This document shows positions 1 to 7,128 of a stretch of DNA of 40,498 bases, piece by piece. Below the pieces are notes generated by a model. That model saw only the letters and a list, made by a program, of their open reading frames with translations, had not been told where the DNA came from and ran no database searches. This DNA is from Planctomycetota bacterium. Lineage in GTDB: Bacteria > Planctomycetota > B15-G4. The stretch is from the NCBI GenBank assembly GCA_003644265.1, contig QNBX01000019.1, positions 1 through 40,498 on the forward strand, given 5' to 3'. Numbering within the stretch: the first letter of the stretch is position 1; each line of letters starts with the position of its first letter. Made by a program: the position numbers and the translations under genes.

Positions 1-22
1 GAGCTCTGCACAGGCTTGTTCA

Positions 23-838
23 TCAGTACAGCCTCTTCATGTGCTTGGTCACTTCAAACCGAGAAATCCACGGCCTCTTGTGTGTGTCTTCCATCAGGTC
101 CCAGTATGCACCTCTCGCGAGAGCGTTCACTACTGAGTCGGGATACCGGTATCCCCAACGCGGGGGGCTCCCACCCTTTGCTTCAAAGCTGCGCTGGAAC
201 TCGGATTGCAGATACTCATGCACACCCCAACGCAGCTCATTCAGCATCTCGGCGATCGTACCCGCGTGGTAGATCAGGATGTCCTCACGGAACCTGGCGT
301 AGAACTCCTCGAGAACAAGTAGTGCCTCTTCAAAAGTCAGCTGCAACCCTGAGCGCGCCAAGATCGCCCGCAGCTCGCGAGCCGGACCGGCTCGCCTGAG
401 CATGCTGTGCTTCGATGTGTTCCCGCAGATCTTGAGAAAGGTGATCCTTGGAATCTTGGCTTCTAGCTCAGCGTCGTGAGCGGGAAGCCACAAGGGGATC
501 GTAGCTTCGAAGTTCAGCCATTCTGAGAACGCATTGACCGCCTGCCTTAACGGCCGAGCATCACCATCTGTCCCTAACTGCGGATCGCTCACTACGTCGC
601 GCAGCGCGCCGAGGAATGAGCGCTTGCCCGGCACGATCTCCTTGTCCGCGACCGACAGATAGTCGTGAAGCAGCACGTAGAAGTAGTTCCGCTGGCTCAT
701 GCTCCAGAAGCGAACTTCAACCTCCGGAGATGTGCCGAGGATCTGGAACACCTCACGGTTCACCATATCGTTGACCTGATCGACTGTCGTCTTCAGGAAC
801 AAGACTTCGACTTCGGCGGACGTGAACTCAGTGGGCAT
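23..838 (-). CDS. hypothetical protein, possible integron cassette gene
   Basis: This is an open frame of 271 codons starting at ATG 838. I do not recognise the family. The predicted protein is soluble, with no signal peptide or membrane segment. It is rich in aromatic residues and has a KICGNTSKHS motif near the middle and a C-terminal basic end (KHMKRLY). Base composition differs from the rest of the window: I count 33 G+C in bases 61-120, against 48 of 60 in bases 5221-5280 of the secretion locus. The gene begins 25 bases beyond an attC-like hairpin and about 280 bases beyond the 3' end of an integron integrase, on the same strand. Together these suggest a captured gene cassette. Any attC after its stop would lie outside the window. 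Confidence 0.7.
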   Translation of the reverse strand: MPTEFTSAEVEVLFLKTTVDQVNDMVNREVFQILGTSPEVEVRFWSMSQRNYFYVLLHDYLSVADKEIVPGKRSFLGALRDVVSDPQLGTDGDARPLRQAVNAFSEWLNFEATIPLWLPAHDAELEAKIPRITFLKICGNTSKHSMLRRAGPARELRAILARSGLQLTFEEALLVLEEFYARFREDILIYHAGTIAEMLNELRWGVHEYLQSEFQRSFEAKGGSPPRWGYRYPDSVVNALARGAYWDLMEDTHKRPWISRFEVTKHMKRLY

Positions 839-862
839 AACTATTCATCGACAGAACTCGGT

Positions 863-931
863 TGAACCCACGCCCGAGCGGGCAACGCGTTGGGGGCGGG
901 CATCTTCGAGCCCTGGTTGGCGTTGGGTTCA
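863..931 (-). repeat. attC-like imperfect inverted repeat
   Basis: Bases 863-874 (TGAACCCACGCC) pair with 919-931 (GGCGTTGGGTTCA), leaving one unpaired T at 923. After a symmetrical 5-base/5-base internal loop, GGGC (880-883) pairs with GCCC (910-913), and about 26 bases remain in the terminal loop. On the minus strand the first box reads ACCCAAC, matching RYYYAAC; on the plus strand the same bases give GTTGGGT, matching GTTRRRY. The opposite box lacks one T. Total length of 69 bases, two stems and a spacer fit integron attC architecture. It sits between the integrase gene and the low-GC gene at 23-838. Function is inferred. Confidence 0.5.
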
Positions 932-1121
932 CTGAGCTCTCTCCGGTCCTGTTGCTCGCATGATACGCCTGTCAGAGCTGGTTGGGGCGGTGTGCTCGGA
1001 ATCTGGCGCGGTACTTATTCCGGAGTGCTTCGCAGACCTTTGTTTGGGGCGGGGATGCGGTGACTTAGGCGGCGAGGGCCGTGGGACGCGTTCTCATTGG
1101 TGAGCGCATCGGAGGGCCCGG

Positions 1122-2285
1122 TCACTCGTCACCATCCCGCTTGGGCTGGGGCAGGTTCAGGGCGTCGAGGGGGCTGCGGATGGCGCCGTAGCCGCGGTTG
1201 AGCACGTGGGTGTAGATCATGGTGGTCTTGACGCTGCTGTGGCCGAGCAGCTCCTGGATGGTGCGGATGTCGTAGCCGGCGGTCAGCAGGTGCGTGGCGA
1301 AGGAGTGCCGCAGGGCGTGGGTGGTCACTCGCTTGGTGAGACCGGCGTCGCGGGCGGCCTGGCGCACTGCCTTCTGCAGCACGGTCTCATGCAGGTGGTG
1401 GCGGCGGCGCAGTCCGGTGTCGTGGCAGGTGTGCAGTCGCGTGGCGGGAAACACCCACTGCCACGGCCAGGTCCGCCCGGCCTGTGGCATCTTGCGGTGC
1501 AACGCGCCGGGCATCTGGACCCAGCCGGCGCCGGCGGCCACGTCGAGCTCGTGCTGGCGACGCACGCGGATCAGGTGCTGCTTCAGCGGCGCGTCCAGAT
1601 CGTGTGGCAGCATGCTGCGTCGATCGCGGTCGCCCTTGCCCTGTCGCACGCTCAGCTCGTGAGCCGAGAAGCCGATGTCCTTGACGCGCAGGCGGCAGCA
1701 CTCGAGCAGGCGCAGTCCGGCGCCGTACATGACCGTGGCCATGAGCCGCGGCGTGCCGTCCATGGCTCCCAGCAGCGCCGCCGTCTCGTCGCGCGTCATC
1801 ACCACGGGCAGGCGCCGTGAGCGCTTGGCGCGGGCCACGCCCTCGATCCGCTTCACGTCCCGGTCGAGCACGTGCCGGTAGAGGAACAGGAGCGCCGCCA
1901 GGGCCTGGCTCTGGGTGGAGGCCGAGAGCCTGCCGCCGTCGGCCAGCGACGAGAGGAAGCTCTCCATCTCAGCCTCACCCAGATCGCGCGGGTGCCGCTG
2001 GCCGTGAAACGCGAAAAAGCGCCGCATCCAGTGCAGGTAGGCCTTCTCGGTGCGCGCTGCGAGGTGCCGCAGGCGCATGCGGGCGCGGATGGCGTCCACC
2101 AGCCGCAGCCGCTTCGCCGACGCGGGCGCAGGGCCCGGCGTCTGGTCGCTGGGCGCCTCCTCACGGGACTCATGGCCCTCTTCACCGGACTCATGGCCCT
2201 CCTCACCGGACTCACCGGACTCATCGACGTCGTCGGGCTCGTCGTCAGAGGTGTCGGGTTCAGGGCGTTGCATGATCGCTTCCAC
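1122..2285 (-). CDS. intI: integron integrase (IntI-type tyrosine recombinase)
   Basis: The 387-residue protein has the full tyrosine-recombinase active site: Arg192, Lys217, His323, Arg326 (in HALRH), His349 (in LLGHSS) and Tyr358 (in MIYTHV). Residues 259-280 ([21 protein letters not shown]) form the extra patch that distinguishes IntI from XerC/D, so it should recombine attI and attC sites and move gene cassettes. The core-binding domain starts near residue 60 ([20 protein letters not shown]). The first 55 residues are an acidic, low-complexity extension with repeated GEEGHES, not usual for IntI proteins of about 320-340 residues. The true start could therefore be downstream. An attC-like hairpin and a low-GC gene follow its 3' end on the same strand, the arrangement reported for inverted integrons. 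The frame is intact. Confidence 0.9.
   Translation of the reverse strand: MEAIMQRPEPDTSDDEPDDVDESGESGEEGHESGEEGHESREEAPSDQTPGPAPASAKRLRLVDAIRARMRLRHLAARTEKAYLHWMRRFFAFHGQRHPRDLGEAEMESFLSSLADGGRLSASTQSQALAALLFLYRHVLDRDVKRIEGVARAKRSRRLPVVMTRDETAALLGAMDGTPRLMATVMYGAGLRLLECCRLRVKDIGFSAHELSVRQGKGDRDRRSMLPHDLDAPLKQHLIRVRRQHELDVAAGAGWVQMPGALHRKMPQAGRTWPWQWVFPATRLHTCHDTGLRRRHHLHETVLQKAVRQAARDAGLTKRVTTHALRHSFATHLLTAGYDIRTIQELLGHSSVKTTMIYTHVLNRGYGAIRSPLDALNLPQPKRDGDE
2166..2225 (-). repeat. 21-bp tandem repeat inside intI 5' end
   Basis: The unit GGACTCATGGCCCTCTTCACC (plus strand) occurs at 2166-2186 and, with one change, at 2187-2207. It is followed by two shorter 9-base derivatives to 2225. The units are multiples of three and encode the repeated GEEGHES acidic stretch at the integrase N-terminus, so copy-number change would not break the frame. 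Confidence 0.75.
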
Positions 2286-2326
2286 CGGGCCGACGCGAGA
2301 CGCGCGACTGGCGGGAGAGACGGCGC

Positions 2327-2412
2327 GCCCAACGCGACGTAACGCTGGCGCAGCCAGCCCGTCGACATCACACAGACAACCCCGCCGCTCAGAGGAGCTA
2401 CACCCGTTGGGC
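2327..2412 (-). repeat. second attC-like core-box pair 5' of intI
   Basis: On the minus strand GCCCAACG (2412-2405) and CGTTGGGC (2334-2327) are perfect inverted repeats 86 bases end to end. They match the RYYYAAC and GTTRRRY core boxes. A weaker inner stem, TAGC/GTTA with one G-T pair, lies 4-5 bases inside. The left box overlaps the last codons of the GNAT gene, as cassette genes often overlap their attC, and the right box lies 42 bases upstream of the intI start. Short complementary GC-rich words can arise by chance, so support is moderate at best. Confidence 0.33.
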
Positions 2413-2949
2413 TCCCGGCCAAGGCCCCGGGGAGTCGTCGGGCAACTCCTGCAGCTGCTGCTGGGTGTCGAACAGGCGCAGGCCGCGCTTCTCGTAGGCG
2501 GCGCGGGCGCTGGGATGATCGAGGGAACAGGTATGCAACCAGACGCGACGAGGGCCCAGCGACCACGCTCGGCGCAGGGCGGCCTCCAGCAGGGCGCCGC
2601 CCAGGCCGCGGCCGACCCAGGCGGGCAGCAAGCCGAACGACGCCAGCTCCACGCTCCCGGTGGCGGGCTGATGCTCCAGCTCGAAGTAGCCGGCGGGCGC
2701 GCCGTCGTCGGTCAGCAGCCAGGTCTCCAGCTCGGGGCGATCGAGCCAGTCCATCCAGCGCGAGTAGTCCCAGGCCAGCCGGTCGATCCAGAAGAGGTCG
2801 CCCCCCACCGCGGCGTACAGGCCGCGGTTCAGCTCGGGCGATGGCTGGCCGACCCGCTCCAGCCGCGTGTGTGCGGGCAGCGGACGCGAGGGCACGAGCT
2901 GCCCTGGGTCGGTCATCTCGAGGTGCCAGACGGTGACCTGTCGTTGCAT
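2398..2949 (-). CDS. GNAT-family N-acetyltransferase
   Basis: This is a 183-residue protein starting at ATG 2949; a longer frame exists upstream but its translation is low-complexity and overlaps the preceding gene. The C-terminal half has the GNAT acetyl-CoA fold: a strand ending [20 protein letters not shown], with the pyrophosphate-binding loop VGRGLG, then helix [10 protein letters not shown], and the late strand/loop [16 protein letters not shown]. It should transfer an acetyl group from acetyl-CoA to an amine; the substrate cannot be told from sequence. It begins 13 bases after the stop of the upstream pseudopilin gene and may be co-transcribed with the secretion operon. Its stop lies within an attC-like box, so a past as a cassette is possible, though its GC content matches its neighbours. 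Confidence 0.85.
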   Translation of the reverse strand: MQRQVTVWHLEMTDPGQLVPSRPLPAHTRLERVGQPSPELNRGLYAAVGGDLFWIDRLAWDYSRWMDWLDRPELETWLLTDDGAPAGYFELEHQPATGSVELASFGLLPAWVGRGLGGALLEAALRRAWSLGPRRVWLHTCSLDHPSARAAYEKRGLRLFDTQQQLQELPDDSPGPWPGAQRV

Positions 2950-2962
2950 GCTGCGGCGAACG

Positions 2963-3604
2963 CTACCAGCCGGAGCCACCCACCACGTAGGCAAACTCAT
3001 CCGCGAAGTCGCGGCGCTCGGTCGTCCACTGGCCCGTCTGCTCGGCGAAGGCCTCGGTCTCGAAGTTGAGGATGCCGAGCACGAAGAAGTCCGCCTCCAT
3101 GCCCTCACTTCCGGCCGGATAGTGGTGATAGCGGTAGTGAAACGTCTCGTCGTTGAGCGGGTCGGAGAGCGGCTGGTGCAGGTAGCCCTGCTCGACCAGC
3201 TCGCTCACGAAGGCGCCGTCGAGGGTGGTGTCCCAGCCCTTGGCGCCGTGCTCGTCGTCGTGCTCGGGAAGCGCGCCTGTGTCCAGCAGGTACTCGTCCA
3301 GCGCGCGCACCAGGGTCTGGATGTCCTGCAGCCGGCGGCCATCGCGGGCGCGCGCGGCGCGGCCGCCCAGCGCCGGGATCATGACTCCGGCCAGGATGGT
3401 CAGGATGGAGATCACCACCACCAGCTCCACCAGCGTGAAGCCGTCCGTGGCGCGGGCGCCGGCGCGGGTGCGGGCACGCCCCCCCGCGGGTCGCAACGGA
3501 CGCAACGGACGCAACGGGCGCTGCGAGCGACGCGGAGGCCCGGCGTTCGTCGCGAGCCAGCCCAGGGTGCGCAGCGCAGCAGCCATCGGCCCAGGCTCAG
3601 CCAT
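2963..3604 (-). CDS. GspG-like type II secretion / type IV pseudopilin
   Basis: The protein carries the class III prepilin signature G-FTLVELVVVISILTILAG: cleavage after Gly, N-methylated Phe, Glu at position 5, and a hydrophobic helix used for assembly into the pseudopilus. The leader before the cleavage site is long and Arg/Pro-rich, about 55 residues from ATG 3604 (alternative ATG 3586). ATG 3604 overlaps the end of the upstream gspC-like gene by 8 bases, suggesting translational coupling. The mature part has the DPLNDETFHYRYHHYP stretch typical of the GspG beta region, and is about 160 residues. It is one of three G-like pseudopilins in this locus. It should be processed by a prepilin peptidase, which is not encoded in the window. 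Confidence 0.82.
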   Translation of the reverse strand: MAEPGPMAAALRTLGWLATNAGPPRRSQRPLRPLRPLRPAGGRARTRAGARATDGFTLVELVVVISILTILAGVMIPALGGRAARARDGRRLQDIQTLVRALDEYLLDTGALPEHDDEHGAKGWDTTLDGAFVSELVEQGYLHQPLSDPLNDETFHYRYHHYPAGSEGMEADFFVLGILNFETEAFAEQTGQWTTERRDFADEFAYVVGGSGW

Positions 3605-4724
3605 CGCCCTCGGCACCTTCACGGCTCGACGCCGGGAGGCTGGCCGCCAGGGCGGCCAGCCCTGAGGCCGCCACGGCCCTGGCCTCCGGCACGCCTTCGG
3701 GGCTGCCGGTCGCCGAGTCCCCATCGAAGGGCGCCCGACCCGGCGTGGAGGCTGCGGAGCCTGCCGTCAGCCCGGACGAGGTGCCGGCTGTGCTGCTCAG
3801 CGGCTCGAGCAGCATGCGCACGGGTTGGCTCAGGTCGGGGTGCGTCAGCTCCACCCGGTCGCGGTGGATCTCGACGACCTCGAAGCGCGTCCCGGGCACG
3901 GCGTCACCCGGTCTCAACAGGTACCCGTCCAGCAGGGCCACGCCCCCGGTGGGGCCGGCCAGCACACCGCGCAGCTCCATGCTGGCAAGGGCCAGGGTGG
4001 GGTCGACGGCCGGCGCGAGCGGCGGAATCCCGGGGGGCTCGGAGCCTGCAGCAGACAGGACCTCCAGCGCTTCGAGCGGCGCTGTGTCCAAGGGCAGCGG
4101 GTCGCTGTCGGGGTGCTGACGCTCCAGCAGGTCCTCGAACATACGCGCCCAGTCCACGCTGTCGTCGTCGCTGCTGGACAGACCGCTCGGGGCGCTGGCC
4201 TCGAGGTTGGGGCTCGGCCCGGAACCCGGGGCCGAGTCGATCATCCGGTCTAGGACCCCGGCCTCGCCGCGCAGTTCATCCCGCTTCTCCGCCAGGTTGG
4301 CGGCAAGCAGGTCGGCCTTCGTCTTGGCGGAGGCCACGGGCAGGCCGCCGTCGGCCTGCGTGGCGTCCTGCCCTCGCGGCGCAGCGCGCGTCGCCGCTCC
4401 CGACGCCTGAGGGCCGCCCATCGCGCCGCCCAACGAGGTGTCCGTCGCCTCACGAATCGTGGCGCCGGTCGCAAGGCCCTCAGGCATCGTGGCGCCGGTC
4501 GCAGGGCCCTCGTCGCTCGTGGCGCCAGTCGCAGGGCCCTCATCCATCGCGGCGCGGCTCGCAGGACTCCCACCCGACGCGGGGCGATCGCCCGGGTGGA
4601 CGGCGGCGCTGGCTGGCGAGTCTCCCCCCAGGTCGCTGCCCAGCAGGCCGCGGGCCAGCACGGCGCCGGCCACCAGCAGGGCTCCCAGGGCGAGGGCCAG
4701 CTTCTTGGGGTTGCCGGCCTGCAT
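3597..4724 (-). CDS. GspC/PilP-like inner-membrane secretion protein
   Basis: The 375-residue protein has a short cytoplasmic start, one membrane helix at about residues 8-26 (LALALGALLVAGAVLARGLL), a long low-complexity Ala/Gly/Pro linker and a C-terminal domain at about 250-320. That domain (GVLAGPTGGVALLDGYLLRPGD, then RFEVVEIHRDRVEL) matches the homology-region fold shared by GspC and PilP, which contacts the secretin in the periplasm. The linker contains a 10-residue repeat of the type EGPATGAT, encoded by a 30-bp tandem repeat. Its ATG shares one base with the stop of the preceding gspM-like gene (TGATG). The order L, M, C after E and F resembles pilMNOP. The assignment rests on topology and the short C-terminal match, so it is less sure than for E and F. 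Confidence 0.65.
   Translation of the reverse strand: MQAGNPKKLALALGALLVAGAVLARGLLGSDLGGDSPASAAVHPGDRPASGGSPASRAAMDEGPATGATSDEGPATGATMPEGLATGATIREATDTSLGGAMGGPQASGAATRAAPRGQDATQADGGLPVASAKTKADLLAANLAEKRDELRGEAGVLDRMIDSAPGSGPSPNLEASAPSGLSSSDDDSVDWARMFEDLLERQHPDSDPLPLDTAPLEALEVLSAAGSEPPGIPPLAPAVDPTLALASMELRGVLAGPTGGVALLDGYLLRPGDAVPGTRFEVVEIHRDRVELTHPDLSQPVRMLLEPLSSTAGTSSGLTAGSAASTPGRAPFDGDSATGSPEGVPEARAVAASGLAALAASLPASSREGAEGDG
4457..4576. repeat. 30-bp tandem repeat, four units
   Basis: Units beginning TCGTGGCGCCGGTCGCA recur with an exact 30-base period at about 4457, 4487, 4517 and 4547. The first three are near-identical and the fourth is more diverged. They lie in frame within the periplasmic linker of the GspC/PilP-like gene and encode repeated EGPATGAT-type decapeptides. 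Gain or loss of a unit would change linker length by 10 residues. Confidence 0.85.
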
Positions 4725-5515
4725 CAGCCCGGCCCCTTGAGCAACGTGGCGCTCAGCGGGCAGGCCAGGCGGTCGGCCACCAGGGTGAAGTGGGCGCTGT
4801 TCTCGCTGAGGGTCAGCTCCAGGGACAGCAGGCGCAGGGGCTCGGGCAGCTGGCGCAGCAGGCCGCTGAAGAGCAGCACGCCCGACACGGGCCCTTGGCC
4901 GCTGATGGTGTAGCGCGTGGCCGTGAGCGGCGTGCCCACGGGCGCGAACGACACGTCGCTGCTCGCTTCGGCGTCGTCCTCGCTCCCCAGGCTCTCGTCG
5001 CCCCAGGGGTCGCTGTCGAGCTGCTCACCGCCCTCGGCACCGCCCTCGGCACCGCCCTCGGCCCCGCTCACGGCGCCCAGGACGGTGCGCAGGGAGTCCA
5101 TCACCTCGCCTTCGCCCAGGGGCTCCAGGCCCTGCTGGATCTCGACGCCGGAGAGGCTCAGACCACATGGACCGGCCACGGCGATCAGTCGGTTGCGCAG
5201 CACGATGGGGTCGGTCTTCACCAGCCAGCGCCGGGCGCGCTCGGCCAGGTCGGCGCGCTCGCTGCCCAGACGATCCTGCCAGCTGTCGAGCTGCCGGTCG
5301 GCGCTGTGGTAGCCGCCCACGGAGCTCTGCAGCGCGGCGATCTCCTGCAGCAGCTCTTCGTAGGCCTTGCGCGCGGGCAGGGGCACCGCAGCCAGGCCGC
5401 CGATCAGCACCAGCGCTACGCCGGCCTGGATCAGCCGGCGGCGCAGGACGGGCTTGCTGCTCTGAGCATCCGCCTGCAGCGACTCGGCGTTGAGGATCGG
5501 GACGATGGTGCTCAT
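4724..5515 (-). CDS. GspM/PilO-like inner-membrane secretion protein
   Basis: The start is ATG 5515, which overlaps the stop of the upstream gspL-like gene as ATGA; a longer upstream frame is a shadow. The protein of 263 residues has one membrane helix at about 28-50 (RLIQAGVALVLIGGLAAVPL), then a coiled-coil-like stretch (YEELLQEIAALQSSVGGY), and a periplasmic alpha/beta domain. It is the expected shape of GspM or PilO, which pairs with GspL/PilN beneath the secretin. The middle holds an acidic low-complexity insert with AEGG repeated three times. The C-terminal part (TRYTISGQGPVSGVLLFSGL, then RLLSLELT) fits the ferredoxin-like fold of PilO. The identification rests mainly on order and topology. 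Confidence 0.65.
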   Translation of the reverse strand: MSTIVPILNAESLQADAQSSKPVLRRRLIQAGVALVLIGGLAAVPLPARKAYEELLQEIAALQSSVGGYHSADRQLDSWQDRLGSERADLAERARRWLVKTDPIVLRNRLIAVAGPCGLSLSGVEIQQGLEPLGEGEVMDSLRTVLGAVSGAEGGAEGGAEGGEQLDSDPWGDESLGSEDDAEASSDVSFAPVGTPLTATRYTISGQGPVSGVLLFSGLLRQLPEPLRLLSLELTLSENSAHFTLVADRLACPLSATLLKGPG

Positions 5516-7089
5516 TGGAGGCGCAGCTCCACCCTGAGCTCTTCGGTCACGGCGTCGCCCCGGCGGGCGAAGGCCAGGCTGCCCCGCTCGGCGCTCAGGT
5601 CCTGGGCCCACGGGCGACGCTCGAGACGCGCCAGGTACGCGGCCAGATCATCGGCTCCCCCGCCGGTGAAATCGCCCGACAACGAGAGCTGCAGCGCGCC
5701 CTCACCGTCGTACTCGTTGCGCAGGTCGACGCCGTCCAGAGCCACACCGTCGGGCAGCGCCATCAGCGCGTCCAGCACGGGGCGCACGGGGTCGTGCTGC
5801 GCATCGGGGACCACCGCCAGGGACCCGGCCCAGGCCTCGCGCAGAGCCAGCTCGTCGCGCAGCCGGGCGCGCCCGTCCTCGTCGGAACGCAGGCGCTCCT
5901 GCTCGGCGGCGAGGGCTGCGCGGTGGGCGCCGACGGACAGGTTGCCTTGGTCGGTCTCGGCAAAGTCGGCGAAGCTGATGGACGCGGTCAGCATCAGGGC
6001 GGCGCCCATGCCAGCCAGCACCCAGTGGTCGCGCGGGGGCGGGTCGGGCAGCAGGTCGAGGCTCTGGTCCTTGCCGCGCCCGCGCTCAGCGCCGTGGTGC
6101 AGCAGCGCGGCCAGCACGGTCAGGCGGTCGCTGCGCCCGCTGTCCACCTCGCCCTCGGCCGAGAGCCTGACGTGCGCGGCGGAGATGCCCATGCCTGCCT
6201 CCACGCGCTGCTCGAAGTCACGCGCGCGGGAGGGGTCCAGGCCCGTGTGCCAGACCACGTCCGGCGCCCGGCCGCGGTTGCGCTCGCGCACGAAGGCGAC
6301 GGTGCGCTGCAGCTCGGTGATGCCGGCGTCCACCGGGTCGCCCACGGCGTCCACCAGCAGGTCGCCCAGGAAGCGCGCGTACTGCGGGCTGCCTCCGGCG
6401 TACACGCCGATCACCACGGACGGCCAGCAGAAGCGCACGACCAGCTCGATGCGGTCGTGCTCGGGCGTGGCCGCGCGCCCCAGCATGTCGAGCAGCGCCA
6501 CCGACGGAGGCAGCACGCGATCCACCCGCAAGCCGGCCCGGCGCAGCTCGCTGTTCAGGCCGCTCATGAGGGGTTGCTCGGCCCAGGCCACCCAGCAGCG
6601 CGTCTTGGGGTCGTCGTCGTGTCGCGGCGCCACGCGCAGCAGGTCGGCCAGCACGGGCGCGTCCTGCGTGGGCAGCTCCTCACGCACGTGCCGCCCCACC
6701 AGCGCGGACAGGGCCCTGCCCTTGGCCAGGGGCAGGTCGGCCAGGCTGGCGCCGGTGAGCGAGTCGTCCACTCCCAGGCAGGTCAGCCGGCGGCCCAGGT
6801 CGTGCTTGTGCATGACATCGCGCAACGCGGCGGCCACGGCGGCCGGGTCCCCGCTGGCGTACTCCGGCGGCAGCTCGGCGTCGCCGAGATCGACGAAGCG
6901 CTCGACGTGCAGACCGTCGGGACCCAGCGACAGGCGGGCGATGGCCACGCCCAGGGCGTCAGCCAGAGCCACCGTCCCTCGCAGGGTCCGGCGTGAGCAG
7001 AGGGTCAGGAGTTCGCCAGGCAAGGACTCGCCTCGGGGGACACAACGTATGGACCTGTCGGCGCCCGTGAGACGCGGACTTGAGGCCAT
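5512..7089 (-). CDS. GspL-like protein (PilM + PilN-like fusion)
   Basis: This 525-residue protein has a large cytoplasmic part, about residues 1-350, resembling the actin-like fold of PilM/GspL (LADALGVAIARLSLGPDG at the start; VVRFCWPSVVIGVYAGG later). A single membrane helix follows at about 352-372 (HWVLAGMGAALMLTASISF), then a periplasmic coiled coil and a PilN-like domain ending in alternating strands. GspL recruits the GspE ATPase to the inner membrane. The ATG at 7089 is used here, but the first 40 residues are poorly conserved in character and a GTG with a GAGGG upstream near codon 40 is an alternative. Its stop overlaps the next start (ATGA). The upstream pseudopilin ends 39 bases before. 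Confidence 0.72.
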   Translation of the reverse strand: MASSPRLTGADRSIRCVPRGESLPGELLTLCSRRTLRGTVALADALGVAIARLSLGPDGLHVERFVDLGDAELPPEYASGDPAAVAAALRDVMHKHDLGRRLTCLGVDDSLTGASLADLPLAKGRALSALVGRHVREELPTQDAPVLADLLRVAPRHDDDPKTRCWVAWAEQPLMSGLNSELRRAGLRVDRVLPPSVALLDMLGRAATPEHDRIELVVRFCWPSVVIGVYAGGSPQYARFLGDLLVDAVGDPVDAGITELQRTVAFVRERNRGRAPDVVWHTGLDPSRARDFEQRVEAGMGISAAHVRLSAEGEVDSGRSDRLTVLAALLHHGAERGRGKDQSLDLLPDPPPRDHWVLAGMGAALMLTASISFADFAETDQGNLSVGAHRAALAAEQERLRSDEDGRARLRDELALREAWAGSLAVVPDAQHDPVRPVLDALMALPDGVALDGVDLRNEYDGEGALQLSLSGDFTGGGADDLAAYLARLERRPWAQDLSAERGSLAFARRGDAVTEELRVELRLQ

Positions 7090-7128
7090 CCGGCGGGCGC
7101 CCCGGGCCGCGTTGCGGGCTGGAGGGCT

